Shown: positions 20,623-30,799, counted from the first letter of the stretch. The stretch is 64,000 nt of DNA from Mayamaea pseudoterrestris (GCA_027923505.1 BROI01000019.1:496001-560000), one strand, 5' to 3'. Made by a program: numbers and translations. Notes: a model not told the origin generated them from the letters alone.

Positions 20623-21135
20623 GGTGACTGAATATATTGCAGTGTCGTCTTGGAACGAGCAGGTCAAGCAGCAAACAGTAATGATTAGAGGAAAATGGTG
20701 GTCGTGCCGATGGTTTTAATTTTTAATTGATGCGTGACGCGAGAATTTTTTGATGGATGGACCTGAGTAACGATAAGACGTTGCATTCGACTCTCTGGCG
20801 CTCGATGAGTTTCAAAGTCGTTCGCTAAAACTTTCTATGCGAACGCCTCAAAGTACTGGATCTTCGTCAGGGCGCGCCACCATGACACATTCGAGAAGGC
20901 ATCGGCAGCAAATCTTGACATATTGGTTGCAACTTGGAACAACGATTGAGGTACGGAGTGCAATATGCATGAGAATATGCTCCTGCAACGAGCGGGCTTT
21001 GGTAAATTGGACTTTTGCTTTACTTTTCGGTTTGAATCTGTGCGAAATGATTGATTCTCATCCGTCATGCAGCGATCGTTCTTTCCTGTTCCTAATCGAT
21101 TGTCCTTTACAACAGACGATTCATTTTCAACAAGC
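20623..21135. other. Divergent intergenic region, no firm gene
   Basis: About 510 bp between FAM133-like (reverse) and HIR (forward). A reverse-strand frame ending near 20835 (MSRFAADAFSNVSWWRALTK) has a coding look but is too short and lacks a family match. Confidence 0.35.
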
Positions 21136-22248
21136 ATGTGTCTATTTCCATCCTGCTACATTATCAACACGAGCGAGGTGGGCGTCATTGAACGCTTCGG
21201 CAAGTACTCGGGGCTTTCGCAGGCTGGACTCGGCTTGGTGTGCTGGCCCATTTCGTCGCTGGCGGGTCGCTTGAGCTTTCGCGTCCAGCAATTGAATGTT
21301 CGCGTCGAAACCAAGACGTTGGATAATGTATTTCGTAAGTTAATTTCAGTGATTGCGTGTATCTGGATTTTTGCAAGATGGGCAGCCGCATGCCGCATCA
21401 CTGACCTCATTCCTCATTCATCTCATTCATTCACAGTCACTGCTGTCGTTTCGGTCCAGTACCAAGTCCTTCGCGAAAAGGTGTACGAAGCATTTTACTC
21501 GCTCACCAATCCGGAGCAGCAAATCACGGCGCATGTCTACGACGAAATGTACGTGAAAATGATTGGAGAATGCGTCGTGAGTGAGTGTAGCCATTTCCAG
21601 CATGCACTCATCACTTTTAACATTTTTTTCTTGCAGGCGCTCGCAGCTTCCAAGCTTGGAACTAGATGCTGTCTTTGAGGCCAAGGAAGAACTGGCGCTC
21701 AGCGTCAAGAATGCCTTGGCGGAAATCATGAGTTCGTACGGCTACCAAATTGTGCAGGTGTTGATCACCGATTTGGATCCCGATCAGCGCGTCAAGTCGG
21801 CCATGAACGACATTAACGCCTCCAAGCGACTCAAGTTTGCCGTTGCCGAGCGTGCCGAGGGAGACAAGATTCTTCAGGTGAGTCAGGGTGTTGTGTTTGT
21901 CTATATTCTGCACTAACGATTGCTGATAGAAAAAAACTGGTCACTTTCTCAACATTTCAGGTCAAGGCGGCGGAAGCCGACGCCGAAGCAAAGTACTTGT
22001 CGGGCGTGGGAGTCGCCAAGCAGCGCAAGGCCATTGTCGATGGCCTTCGCACCTCGATTGTAAACTTTGACAATAACGTGAATACGTCAACCAAGGAGAT
22101 TGTCACCTTGCTGCTGGTGACGCAGTACTTTGATACGATTCGGGACGTTGGTTCCTCGAACAATTGCCGCACCGTCTTTGTGCCGACTTCGCATACCATG
22201 TCGGATGACTTGCGCAACTCAATCATGCAGGCGAATGCGAGTGGATAA
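21136..22248 (+). CDS. HIR-type SPFH/Band 7 (stomatin-prohibitin) protein
   Basis: Four exons (21136-21334, 21437-21548, 21637-21877, 21961-22248) give 279 residues, close to plant hypersensitive-induced-reaction proteins. The start MCLFPSC has Cys residues at the position where HIR proteins carry N-terminal lipidation. Conserved blocks: VGVIERFGKYSG, LSFRVQQLNVRVETKT.DNVF, SVQYQVLREKVYEAFYSL, ELDAVFEAKEELALSVKN, YGYQIVQVLITDLDPDQRVK and EADAEAKYLSGVGVAKQRKA, ending LLVTQYFDT. All three splices rebuild the family sequence; the second uses GTACGT. SPFH proteins oligomerise on the inner face of the plasma membrane to form microdomains. A role in diatoms is unknown. Confidence 0.92.
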
Positions 22249-22462
22249 TAATTAGTAAATTTCATTTAGTCTCTAGTAGCTTAGATGTTTAGCGAAATGA
22301 TTACATTTATGATGCAAGTCGGAAGGCAGCAAGAGTGTATGGCTCATTGAGAGGATGGAGTGTTGGCGACTTATGGTATCGAAAGAAAGTAATTGTTGTG
22401 TGTGCGATGTTCATCTGAAGCACCGTGACGCGTCGACCTTTCGCAGAAACCCAAATGCCTGT

Positions 22463-23608
22463 TCACTGATTTCCACAATTGTAGAGACTATTGAGTTTCT
22501 CCAGTGCGTGTCCAAAGACTTGTTCGTCAAGCTCATACACGAGCTGCTTCAAAGCTTGTCGCGTGGCAGGATCATGACTACTCGCATGCCCGCCGTCGTA
22601 GGACTCTGGCTGCAACGGAATGACATAGTCGTCACGCCCCTCGCCCGGAAACATAAAGTCCATGCTTTCATCAAAGAGGCCAAGCTGCTGACTCGCATTC
22701 GTATAGTCTTCGAAGCAAACGACCCAGGTTTTTGGAATCGAGTCTACAGCTGCCTGCTTTCGCCGCTCCATTTCCTCAAAGTACGGCTCGACACCAGCGT
22801 ACCATTTCGACAAGGCAACGTCAATGTAGACGCGCATGGAAATGTTCAAATGTTCATGCGCAATGTATCGACAGAGCGACCGTCCGCGGCGTGGCGGATA
22901 GCTGTGCGAGTACTGAAGGTACTTTTCCCAGTCAAAGTTCTTTTCGTGGCGACTGCGGTCGCCGTTGAAGGTTAACCAACATTCATGTCCCGATTGATGA
23001 TAGAGGAAACCAGATACAATGGCATCAAACATGTTTCGAACAATGATAACGTGTCGATAGTCCATGTTATTATCAACTGCTGCTACCGGTAGTTGAGAGA
23101 CTGCAATGCGATGGCGGGTAATGACTGGATCAAACGATTTGTATAGTTGCTGCGTCAATAGGTAGCCAAATTTGTGGGTACGCAGCACCTTGCGGTCGCA
23201 ACATTCTCGTTGCCTTTGAAAGCAGGAGCAGTTTTTGTTTTCGTCGTTTATGATTGTTGTATTCGTTGCAGGTGTTCGTTGATATGATGTAGTAAAGGTG
23301 CGATTCGTTCTTGACTTGATAAAAGGCCGAGGTGGTTGCTGCATTGTATCGACTGCAGGCAGTTGTCGATTTAGCGTAAAATGCGACATGAATGAGACAG
23401 CAAATGTCAATCCAATTACAATTAGCAGGATCGGACATGCTTGTTGTCGCATGGATTGTAAAGGAGGTGCATGCGCAAAAGGCTTTGGCGTTCCTGTCAA
23501 GTTGACTCGTTCGCGACTGTGGTCGTCTGCTTCCATATCGGTCTCATGATCGTTCCCGTCCTCCATAACCCTATCGCATTCGAGTGAGTCGCTCATGATG
23601 ACATGCAT
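22463..23608 (-). CDS. Sulfotransferase-like type II membrane protein
   Basis: 381 residues, no intron. A cytosolic acidic N-terminus of about 55 residues precedes one membrane segment (ACPILLIVIGLTFAVSFMSH) and an N-glycosylation-rich stem (several NxT sites), the layout of Golgi transferases. The lumenal domain contains HVIIVRNMFDAIVSGFLYHQ, which fits the 3'-phosphate-binding R-N-x-x-D-x-x-x-S signature of PAPS sulfotransferases, and VVCFEDYTN as in the second conserved block. The usual 5' P-loop is hard to see; KVLRTHKFGY may be its degenerate form. It would add sulfate to carbohydrate in the Golgi. The neighbouring divergent gene is also a Golgi-type enzyme. Confidence 0.65.
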   Translation of the reverse strand: MHVIMSDSLECDRVMEDGNDHETDMEADDHSRERVNLTGTPKPFAHAPPLQSMRQQACPILLIVIGLTFAVSFMSHFTLNRQLPAVDTMQQPPRPFIKSRTNRTFTTSYQRTPATNTTIINDENKNCSCFQRQRECCDRKVLRTHKFGYLLTQQLYKSFDPVITRHRIAVSQLPVAAVDNNMDYRHVIIVRNMFDAIVSGFLYHQSGHECWLTFNGDRSRHEKNFDWEKYLQYSHSYPPRRGRSLCRYIAHEHLNISMRVYIDVALSKWYAGVEPYFEEMERRKQAAVDSIPKTWVVCFEDYTNASQQLGLFDESMDFMFPGEGRDDYVIPLQPESYDGGHASSHDPATRQALKQLVYELDEQVFGHALEKLNSLYNCGNQ

Positions 23609-23914
23609 CTCTGCTTCAGGAAACTCTCAAGGCTGGACTTCTCGCTCTATAAACCATCTTGTCTTGAAGCGGTTTCCTCGTCGGTTGAGTTTCGGCGATT
23701 GGGTTTGGCTGGCGTGCGAACGCACGTATCCAACTACCTTTCAGTGCCGCTTGAAGCAAATCCTCCGCGTGAAAGCCGCTCAAGTCGTGGCAAAATGTCT
23801 GGATTTGAAAAACACCAACGGCAATTCGCTCATCATTCAACTACGAATCAACCAAGCTGCATGGTATGATAACGAGGAGTAAACCATTGCATCATCGCAG
23901 AGTAGCGTAACAAC
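23609..23914. promoter_or_regulatory. Divergent promoter between two Golgi-type transferase genes
   Basis: About 306 bp between the two start codons. Short open frames inside have no family match. The head-to-head arrangement suggests coordinated expression of the sulfotransferase-like and pyruvyltransferase-like genes; this is inference. Confidence 0.4.
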
Positions 23915-25636
23915 ATGGTGAATCATCATAACCATCATGCAAATTCCTATGGAAGAGTAGCATGGCCGGTTCTATGCTTTGTCTTGATTGTCTTTCTATG
24001 CACGGAGAACGTCTTTCTCTCCTTTGACCATTTTGGCAGCAGGCAATCGACTGTCATGTGCGATCCTTCGTCGCCTACTACTCTGGCAACTACTGCGTCT
24101 GCGTCAATCTATAAATCTCCCTTGATTGATATCGATACTGTGTCTTCGGTGTCGGATGCAGAACCTGAAATTGATTCAGTAGCTTCTGCTGAAACGCCTG
24201 CTACCAGGTCGAACTCTCCTCCGGACATCAACAACGCCACCTCTGTCACAGCAACAAACCCCGCAATTCCATTAGTTACTAAATCACCTACAGAAGTATT
24301 CGCATCCGCATGGGCCGCCCACGAGCTCGAGCAGCTTCACGTTCACGACGACGGATTGCCCGACTTTTTACGCTCCTCCGCCGCTCAGTGGAAAAAAGAG
24401 TTTCTTTCGCTCTTTGCACCATTTGCCATTCACGCGCATCGCCGCAAAGTCATATTGCTTGGACCGCACGATCGATTCAACTTTGGAGATTTGCTCTTTG
24501 AAAAGGTGACGCACTACTTGTTGCGCAACGTGGCCAAGTACTCGACCAAGGATGTGATTGTCGCCGGCATGTTGAATCGCACCGACATGGCCGCGTCGCA
24601 CGATGGACCAAAGGTGATTGTTTCCATCCAGAGTGCTGTGAAAGAGTCTCAACGAGCGACAATGAAGGATTCCACCAAGGGTCCCTACCACATTGTTTAC
24701 TTGGGCGGACAGTGCGCCACAACGAATTGGAACGATGGCTTGATCATGTTTCCCGATGAGCTAAAGCCACAAGTTGCTCAAAATCAATTGGTTGACTGCG
24801 CCTACATGGTTCCAAAGGAGTTGCTGCTGCCAGCAATTTATCGCAATGCTTCCAATGAAACAATGTATGCTCACGATATACAGCAACCAGTCGCCATAGT
24901 CAACAGCATCAATTACGGCAAGAATGGCGACACCCCCTGCGGCGACGCGGTACGCCAGGCCGACTATGCCGCCTTTCGCGACATTACACCCACGCACAAG
25001 GAACTCAAAAAGCAGGCTCGACCTGACTCGGCCGTGCTGACCAACTTTTTGTTTCACGAAACCATTGCCAAGGCGGGAGCCACTGGAGAAGTGTTGCAAA
25101 TACGAAGCAACTTTTCGCAAGGCTACTTGGCGGTGCAAATGAAGGTGGAAACAATCAACAAACTGGGAGTAGACAATATTGCAGCAACGCTGGATGAATT
25201 GTACTATCAGACGCAACTGCCGGCTGTCTTTTTCAGAGCCGGTTCCGTTCCAATGCATGACTCGCTCGAAACAATCAAAGCCATTCGATCCAGAATGACA
25301 ACGCCGTCTGCTACCTTTTACTCGGAGCGCCTTTGGCAAGTGATAGCCTTGATTCGCTACTCGGACGCCGTGCTATCAACGAGTCTACACGTGCGCATCA
25401 TGTCCTTTGTGCATGCCCGTCCGCGCGTCACCTTTTGCGGATCCAAGCACAGGGCGTTCTCCATCCTTTGGGACGCCAAGGATGCCACCCCGTGCGTCGA
25501 AGACTTGGAGAGTGTTGTACCGTCAATGCTGCAAAGCATGGCAACACCAAAAACGAAAACGTACGAGGCTCAACGCAAGGCGATTCAAAGTTACATGGAA
25601 GGCTTTAGAATATATTCGGGGCTATTGAACAAGTAG
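23915..25636 (+). CDS. Polysaccharide pyruvyltransferase-like type II membrane protein
   Basis: 573 residues, one exon. A short cytosolic N-terminus is followed by a membrane anchor (WPVLCFVLIVFLCTENVFLS), then a Ser/Thr-rich stem to about residue 135. The lumenal domain starts with VILLGPHDRFNFGDLLFEKV, matching the N-terminal G...NFGD motif of the PS_pyruv_trans family. It ends with DAVLSTSLHVRIMSFVHARP, matching the family's S.R.H....A. .P region (Arg replaced by Leu here). Known members transfer pyruvate from phosphoenolpyruvate as a ketal onto sugars, giving acidic galactans or N-glycans. The family is common in bacteria and found in fungi, plants and algae. The substrate is unknown; the divergent neighbour would add another acidic group (sulfate). 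Confidence 0.78.
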   Translation: MVNHHNHHANSYGRVAWPVLCFVLIVFLCTENVFLSFDHFGSRQSTVMCDPSSPTTLATTASASIYKSPLIDIDTVSSVSDAEPEIDSVASAETPATRSNSPPDINNATSVTATNPAIPLVTKSPTEVFASAWAAHELEQLHVHDDGLPDFLRSSAAQWKKEFLSLFAPFAIHAHRRKVILLGPHDRFNFGDLLFEKVTHYLLRNVAKYSTKDVIVAGMLNRTDMAASHDGPKVIVSIQSAVKESQRATMKDSTKGPYHIVYLGGQCATTNWNDGLIMFPDELKPQVAQNQLVDCAYMVPKELLLPAIYRNASNETMYAHDIQQPVAIVNSINYGKNGDTPCGDAVRQADYAAFRDITPTHKELKKQARPDSAVLTNFLFHETIAKAGATGEVLQIRSNFSQGYLAVQMKVETINKLGVDNIAATLDELYYQTQLPAVFFRAGSVPMHDSLETIKAIRSRMTTPSATFYSERLWQVIALIRYSDAVLSTSLHVRIMSFVHARPRVTFCGSKHRAFSILWDAKDATPCVEDLESVVPSMLQSMATPKTKTYEAQRKAIQSYMEGFRIYSGLLNK

Positions 25637-25870
25637 CAGCTATATAATGTTAAAGAACAGTTTAGTCTATCAAATCATTTGTAATTAAACTTTTCGTTCC
25701 ATGCCTCCAGCGGTTGCGAGCCCTCTTTCGGAGCGACTAGCGTTTCGTATTAATCAGCAGGTGCATCGTCGTCTTCGACAAGTTCAGCTGAAGGATCACT
25801 TTCGGCAGCATCCGCATACTCGTCAAAGTCGTCCTCACCCTCTGCAGATGGTTAAAAATAATATTTGTTG

Positions 25871-28800
25871 TCAGTCAGCATTGTTGTCGTCGTTGTCCCC
25901 GCCCGCATCTCCATAAAAATCATCGTCTGTGTCGATATCCTCGTCAAAAGTATCGTCATCGTCACCATCACTCATTAAAGTAATGTGAGAATACGGAGGC
26001 CGATAGTAGTACTCGCTGGAAACTCGTAAAGCTGTTCGACCGTCATCATAGGCAATGGAAACGTCCTGGTTTGGCATGACGCGGGTAATCCTCCCTGGAT
26101 GACATTCTTGATAGTTGGGGCGAAGACAGCTTACAACCTGGTCGCCTTCTAGCAATGGCGCCCGTTTGTGAACGATTTGCTTGTTAACGAGATCCTCAGA
26201 GCCATCGTCATATGAAACAAGGTATGAATCGCTGTATTCGGTGGAGAGAACCGTGCTGGGAAACCAACCTTTCATATACTCATCATCAAAGTAGGTCCAC
26301 GCGTGAGACCCAGATCGTATTTCATTGTCACTTGGCAGTGAACTTTGAAAAGCGCTTTGGCGAATTATTGAGTTTAAACGTGTTGAGAGAGAGTTTCGGA
26401 TTGCCCACCGTATTGGTAGCTTCAAGGTGCTACCTGTCGATGCCCTCTTCGGCAGCGTGAGTTTCCGCCGCGGCAACCGAAGCATTAGTCGCTTCAAGTC
26501 CCATATATGTCGTTGCAATAAACTCGCAAGTGCCGTATCGCGTAAAGGTCCGAATCGAAAGTCGGCAACCAAATAGTCTAGCACTTTTGCCATGTGTGCA
26601 GTATAATCATTGCGTGCTGCAGCGAGTGCAAGGTGAACAATTTCAATCGCTTCTGATTCCGCCATTACTCTCCAGTCGCCACTAATATAGTCTTGTTGAA
26701 GGAATCTGCCGTCGTGACTTGTCGAAGCGCTCTGGACATGGTGCAGCAAGTGTTGCTTCAAACCTGAACTCGCATCAATGTCGAGCGAGGCAAACATTTT
26801 TGAAGCAGTTTCAACGATGGATTGAAATTTGACATTTCCAGGATGAAAATTAAGCCACTGGTCGTACGACCCAAGGAACGTGGCGTCGAAGCGAGAACCA
26901 ATGAGCACATCTTCTTGTGTCGGAAGTGTCGTCGGACCAGCGCTGATCATGGCAGCGTCGATATTTCTTTGAACGCTGGATGAAAATGGGCGCTTCCATA
27001 TTTGTCCATTAATGACGCTCTGACCCCAGGCTGAATGATCTATGTGCATCAACAACAAGAAAGCAGCCGCAGATAAAGTGCAGTACCATAACAAAGTTTG
27101 CCGGAATGATCGTATCACAGACACCTTAGCACCAATAACGCCACCCGGAAAGGCAACAATCCAGCTTATACTCAAAATTGCATAAACTCCGTGCACACCG
27201 AGACAAGCTGCTTTGACGAATGCATACGCATTGTTGATTGTTCCTTGGATAAAGTGCGACCATACAATCTTCTGGGGTGCGTCGTACATAACGTCTCCTC
27301 GCAGCCACATGGGAACCATCAATTCGTCCAGCCGCGGCAAGAAACGATCGTAAAAGTCATCATCCTGCATTTGTCCATTTGCAAATCGCAAATAGCTTGA
27401 CGTTATCAAGTCCCAACCCCAGTTTCGGTTCCATGGCTTCCAAATTGATAAGCAACGTAATATACTCCACGGCTTGCCCATTGTCACATACGGATCCATC
27501 AAGTCAAAGTATGTCATGCCCCACATGCTCCATTTTTGATGAAAGTACGTTCCACGCGCCAGCATGCGCGGATCCTTCGGCTTGGGTCTCGCCAGAAACG
27601 ACAAGATAAAGACGATGCGTTCCGGTGCATTTGGATCAACGTGCGCACCGCCGCGATGCCAAACATGTTGATTGAAGAGAGCGCCGTATCCAGCTGGAAA
27701 CACTCCATCTGACATGGCATCCGTCAGGTGAACGCCATGACCTTCGCAAAGAATCGAAATGTCATTTCCGCAGTATTGCGTCCCTGGTGCAAAGTCGGTA
27801 ATGCCCATGTCCGTCGTTGTATTTTGGAGTGGCACAAAGATGGAATAGGAATGCGCGTAGGTGCGCGCGTAGAACAAGGCGTTACCGACCGCCTTTGTAT
27901 CCGAGTGCCATAGTTGCGGTGGACAGCCATAGGAGCAAGTAATGGCAGTAATTTCTGCAGACGCCGGATCGTAGTCGCCGAGGATGGTTGTAATCATGCT
28001 TCGAAAGGTCGGATTGATTGTAATCATTTTTACGGCATGCGCCACGGCAGCATCCTCCGTCGGCTCAATGCCGTAGCTGATTCGGTGTTCACCTTGCGAT
28101 ACAGGATATGCTTCTGCTTCTGTGACTTGAGCGTTTCGTTGCTGAATATAGTTTCGCAAATCCGTCGCCTCGTCTGGCGACAGCAAGTCGGGGAATATCA
28201 TGGCGCCATGCGTCATGAATCGCTCCAAGTTGGAGTTTGTGGAAGCACGGGAGTCAACGAGAAGAAGTTCGTCGAGATTTGAGGTACGCGTCGCCGTCAA
28301 GTCGTAGGCGTTGCAGTCTCGCTTGTAGTAAGTGAACTCCTCCAGCAACTGCTCGTCTGTTCGCTCGGCTTGTTCGTATAGTATTCGAAAGTACTTGTCG
28401 TGAACATGACGTACACTGTACATGATTAGAAACGTTGTGAATGCAAGTAGAAGCGGCAAATCAATGAAGAAAAGACGAAGGAAGCGTAAAAGCACGGTGC
28501 GTTTGGATAATGTTGATCTGGGGCGGTTCAAACCGGGGCTTCGTCGAGCAGCGGCGGCATTTATGGACTGGCCAGTATTTTTAGTTCCATCAAAGTGAGA
28601 TGAGTTAGCTTTTCCATTTGCCCTCTCGCTATTCTTCATCTCGCCTGCCAAAGGGTTGCCAGGTGTTGAGGATGTGGAAACGGATGCGCATGTTGTTTGC
28701 TCGGCCATGATGTGAGGTGGCTTTGACCAGTTCACTCTCGTACATGCATCCAAACTGTTAATGATCTCTTTTGACAGCAGACTGCATGTGTGAAAGAACC

Positions 28801-28951
28801 TAGGATGCAAGTGGAGACTGATGATGAAACTGACCTTCGCCATCGTCCGTTTCGCAAAATGCAGCTGTGTCGCACTGGAAACCTGTGCGACGCTTGCTAG
28901 GTTTCTCGATCGACGGAACAACTCCGCAAAGGAAACGTGGTCTTCCCGCAA
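25871..28951 (-). CDS. PhyH-like 2OG-Fe(II) oxygenase fused to DUF6824-like and Tudor-like domains
   Basis: 1026 residues in one open frame; the Met at 28708 (MAEQTT) is a likely alternative start. Order (numbering from 28951): membrane helix 155-180; phytanoyl-CoA dioxygenase-like domain about 240-455 with the HxD pair H349-S-D351, distal H432 in VWHRGGAH and R444; membrane helices about 580-602 and 618-637; a DUF6824-like domain about 680-780 (DVLIGSRF, HPGNVKFQSIVETA, GRFLQQDYISGDW); two Tudor-like strand repeats about 885-985 (FPSTVL..YLVSYDDGSED and PGRITRV..VSIAYDDGRTA); an acidic tail. Metal- and 2OG-binding residues are in place, so catalysis is plausible. DUF6824 is a stramenopile domain otherwise seen in nuclear-looking proteins. 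A merge of two genes is possible, but no stop or clear splice separates them. Confidence 0.7.
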   Translation of the reverse strand: MREDHVSFAELFRRSRNLASVAQVSSATQLHFAKRTMAKVSFIISLHLHPRFFHTCSLLSKEIINSLDACTRVNWSKPPHIMAEQTTCASVSTSSTPGNPLAGEMKNSERANGKANSSHFDGTKNTGQSINAAAARRSPGLNRPRSTLSKRTVLLRFLRLFFIDLPLLLAFTTFLIMYSVRHVHDKYFRILYEQAERTDEQLLEEFTYYKRDCNAYDLTATRTSNLDELLLVDSRASTNSNLERFMTHGAMIFPDLLSPDEATDLRNYIQQRNAQVTEAEAYPVSQGEHRISYGIEPTEDAAVAHAVKMITINPTFRSMITTILGDYDPASAEITAITCSYGCPPQLWHSDTKAVGNALFYARTYAHSYSIFVPLQNTTTDMGITDFAPGTQYCGNDISILCEGHGVHLTDAMSDGVFPAGYGALFNQHVWHRGGAHVDPNAPERIVFILSFLARPKPKDPRMLARGTYFHQKWSMWGMTYFDLMDPYVTMGKPWSILRCLSIWKPWNRNWGWDLITSSYLRFANGQMQDDDFYDRFLPRLDELMVPMWLRGDVMYDAPQKIVWSHFIQGTINNAYAFVKAACLGVHGVYAILSISWIVAFPGGVIGAKVSVIRSFRQTLLWYCTLSAAAFLLLMHIDHSAWGQSVINGQIWKRPFSSSVQRNIDAAMISAGPTTLPTQEDVLIGSRFDATFLGSYDQWLNFHPGNVKFQSIVETASKMFASLDIDASSGLKQHLLHHVQSASTSHDGRFLQQDYISGDWRVMAESEAIEIVHLALAAARNDYTAHMAKVLDYLVADFRFGPLRDTALASLLQRHIWDLKRLMLRLPRRKLTLPKRASTGSTLKLPIRWAIRNSLSTRLNSIIRQSAFQSSLPSDNEIRSGSHAWTYFDDEYMKGWFPSTVLSTEYSDSYLVSYDDGSEDLVNKQIVHKRAPLLEGDQVVSCLRPNYQECHPGRITRVMPNQDVSIAYDDGRTALRVSSEYYYRPPYSHITLMSDGDDDDTFDEDIDTDDDFYGDAGGDNDDNNAD

Positions 28952-29006
28952 GCTTTCGGAGATGCCGCGATGGAGATATATATAACCTCTCTCCCATTAT
29001 ACGAAG

Positions 29007-30527
29007 ATGACGATGAAGAAAGCAGTGAGTTTTCTTGTGTTCATGCAGCTGTCGCTGACAGCCAACGCGTTTACGGTTTGTCGCATTGCTCCTGCCGCGC
29101 CAACGTCCCTTTCCGCAACAGAGGGATTCTCGATATTCGAGTATGCAAACGCTGGCAGCGCTTCTGCCGCCAAGTTTGACATTGAGCCATATCTCGAGAA
29201 AGCTGCTCGTGAGGATGCCTTGTTCAAAACGGATCCAAGTGCCTTCTTTTGGCGTTACCTAAAACCCCAGGACGAACGGGAGGGCCGCAAGTTGCTGGCG
29301 GACTTCTTCACAAGCGTCATGTTAACCGCAAATCCAACGCAACGTGCCGTTTGGACCACTTTCTTCGTGCGAACGGCATTCTTTGGTGCCAATGCAGCCG
29401 CGGCAAACGTTTTGGCGAACCGAAAGAGCGCATCCATCATGGTTGGCGACTTGGACCTTTCCTTTCAGCTATATGAGATGGTCAAGTGCTATGAGCAAGA
29501 GCTCAAGTACATTGAGGACGGTAGCATCAAATATCCGTGGGACTTCATCGTGCAAAAGCCGACACGATTCCAGCCAGTCCGCATTCAGTGGAAGCATAAG
29601 CAAACGAATCCACTATTCGCCCTTCAGGAAAGTATGCGACTCCTTGTTGAAGCTCCTGCCATTATGGAGCGGCTTGCCAAGTACAATGGCAAACCTGCCG
29701 GAACCGTTCCAGTCCAGCGTAAAGGAGCATCACTGTACCCAAAGTACTATTTGAACGACTTTCATTATCAAACCGATGGATGGCTCTCTGCTGAAAGTGC
29801 CAAGCGTTACGAAGTGAGCACGGAAACAATCATGTTTGGTACACAAGATACCATGCAGCGACAGACCTTGCTTCCGCTAATGTCAAAATATCGGGGCAAC
29901 AGTTTTACTCAGAGTGCAAGTGCGGAGGCCAACGGACCGTCAAGCATTCTTGAAGTTGCATGCGGGACTGGACGATTCTCAACCTTTGTGCGAGACAACT
30001 TTCCCGCCTCTAGCGTCACTCTTACTGACCTTTCACCCTTTTATTTGGAGAAATCAATGGAGAATGACCGCTACTGGCGCGACTTTCGAGGCCGTGAAGC
30101 CATGCTCGAGTCAACTGGCGATCCTTCCATGCCAGCACCCGCTCAAGTGATTCAGACCAATGCGGAAACCTTGCCATTCCTGGATAATACTTTTGATGCT
30201 GTGCTCTGTGTCTACTTGTTTCATGAGATTCCTGGACCAGCGCGTAAGAATGTTGCCCGCGAAATGGCTCGAGTGGTTAAACCGGGAGGCATTGTGGTGC
30301 TGAGCGACTCGATTCAGACTGGAGATCGCAAGATGTACGGAAACAGCCTCGACGCCTTTAGCAAACTGAATGAACCTCACTACATTGGATATCAACGGGC
30401 TGATCTTCCAGCCCTGTTTACAAGTTGTGGACTGGAATGCCATGAGAAGTATGTTAATTTGCGCACCAAGACTTTGTCATTTGTCAAGCCAAAGCATGAG
30501 ACAAAGGTGGTACTTGGTGAACAGTAA
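29007..30527 (+). CDS. Plastid-targeted SAM methyltransferase, tandem copy 1
   Basis: 506 residues. The N-terminus MTMKKAVSFLVFMQLSLTANA then F is a signal peptide with an ASAFAP-type Phe, followed by a basic Ser/Pro-rich transit stretch, so plastid delivery is likely. An N-terminal domain of about 220 residues includes ELKYIEDGSIKYPWDFIVQ and the hallmark YLNDFHYQTDGWLSAESAKR, known from plastid/cyanobacterial methyltransferases of this group. The Methyltransf_11 fold follows: motif I SSILEVACGTGRFSTFVRDN, TLTDLSPFYLEKS, and motif post-II DNTFDAVLCVYLFHEIPGPA with VVKPGGIVVLSDS. The methyl acceptor is unknown. It is followed 272 bp downstream by a paralogue in the same orientation. Confidence 0.88.
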   Translation: MTMKKAVSFLVFMQLSLTANAFTVCRIAPAAPTSLSATEGFSIFEYANAGSASAAKFDIEPYLEKAAREDALFKTDPSAFFWRYLKPQDEREGRKLLADFFTSVMLTANPTQRAVWTTFFVRTAFFGANAAAANVLANRKSASIMVGDLDLSFQLYEMVKCYEQELKYIEDGSIKYPWDFIVQKPTRFQPVRIQWKHKQTNPLFALQESMRLLVEAPAIMERLAKYNGKPAGTVPVQRKGASLYPKYYLNDFHYQTDGWLSAESAKRYEVSTETIMFGTQDTMQRQTLLPLMSKYRGNSFTQSASAEANGPSSILEVACGTGRFSTFVRDNFPASSVTLTDLSPFYLEKSMENDRYWRDFRGREAMLESTGDPSMPAPAQVIQTNAETLPFLDNTFDAVLCVYLFHEIPGPARKNVAREMARVVKPGGIVVLSDSIQTGDRKMYGNSLDAFSKLNEPHYIGYQRADLPALFTSCGLECHEKYVNLRTKTLSFVKPKHETKVVLGEQ

Positions 30528-30799
30528 TGACCAATTTATCATATAAATGATGCCGTGAGCTAAACAGGTAATTGTAACTGTAGTAGGCACTAGCATAAAG
30601 TCAGCTAGCTATGCTTTGCTTTGCTTTGCTTTGCTTTGGGTTGGGATAGCTGCTTGGCCACGCACGATGTCGCACCAACGATCAGTAACGGAGCGACAAG
30701 TCACCTCGATTGACGTGGAGGTTTCTTTCGTTCGAAACGAGTCCTTCGCCGATTTTGGTCGTTCAACCAACATCCACATCTACTACTGTACTGGTGACT
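30528..30799 (+). promoter_or_regulatory. Spacer between tandem methyltransferase genes
   Basis: 272 bp with five perfect GCTTT repeats at 30613-30637. The coding frame of the downstream gene is open from 30710, but the start at 30800 gives the signal peptide. Confidence 0.45.
30613..30637 (+). repeat. Microsatellite (GCTTT)5
   Basis: Five exact pentanucleotide copies about 160 bp upstream of the second methyltransferase start codon. Confidence 0.9.

Noticed and set aside
20835-21137. Reverse-strand frame ending SWWRALTKIQYFEAFA
   Set aside because: It overlaps the HIR start region, and the coding-looking part is only about 28 residues with no family match.
23915-25636. Bacterial origin of the pyruvyltransferase-like gene
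   Set aside because: The family also occurs in eukaryotes, the gene has a eukaryotic membrane anchor and local base use; transfer cannot be argued without a phylogeny.
25700-25870. Extra 3' exon (acidic EDDFDEYADAAE stretch) for the oxygenase fusion gene
   Set aside because: An acceptor-like site exists on the reverse strand but no convincing donor was found nearby, so the stop at 25871 was kept.
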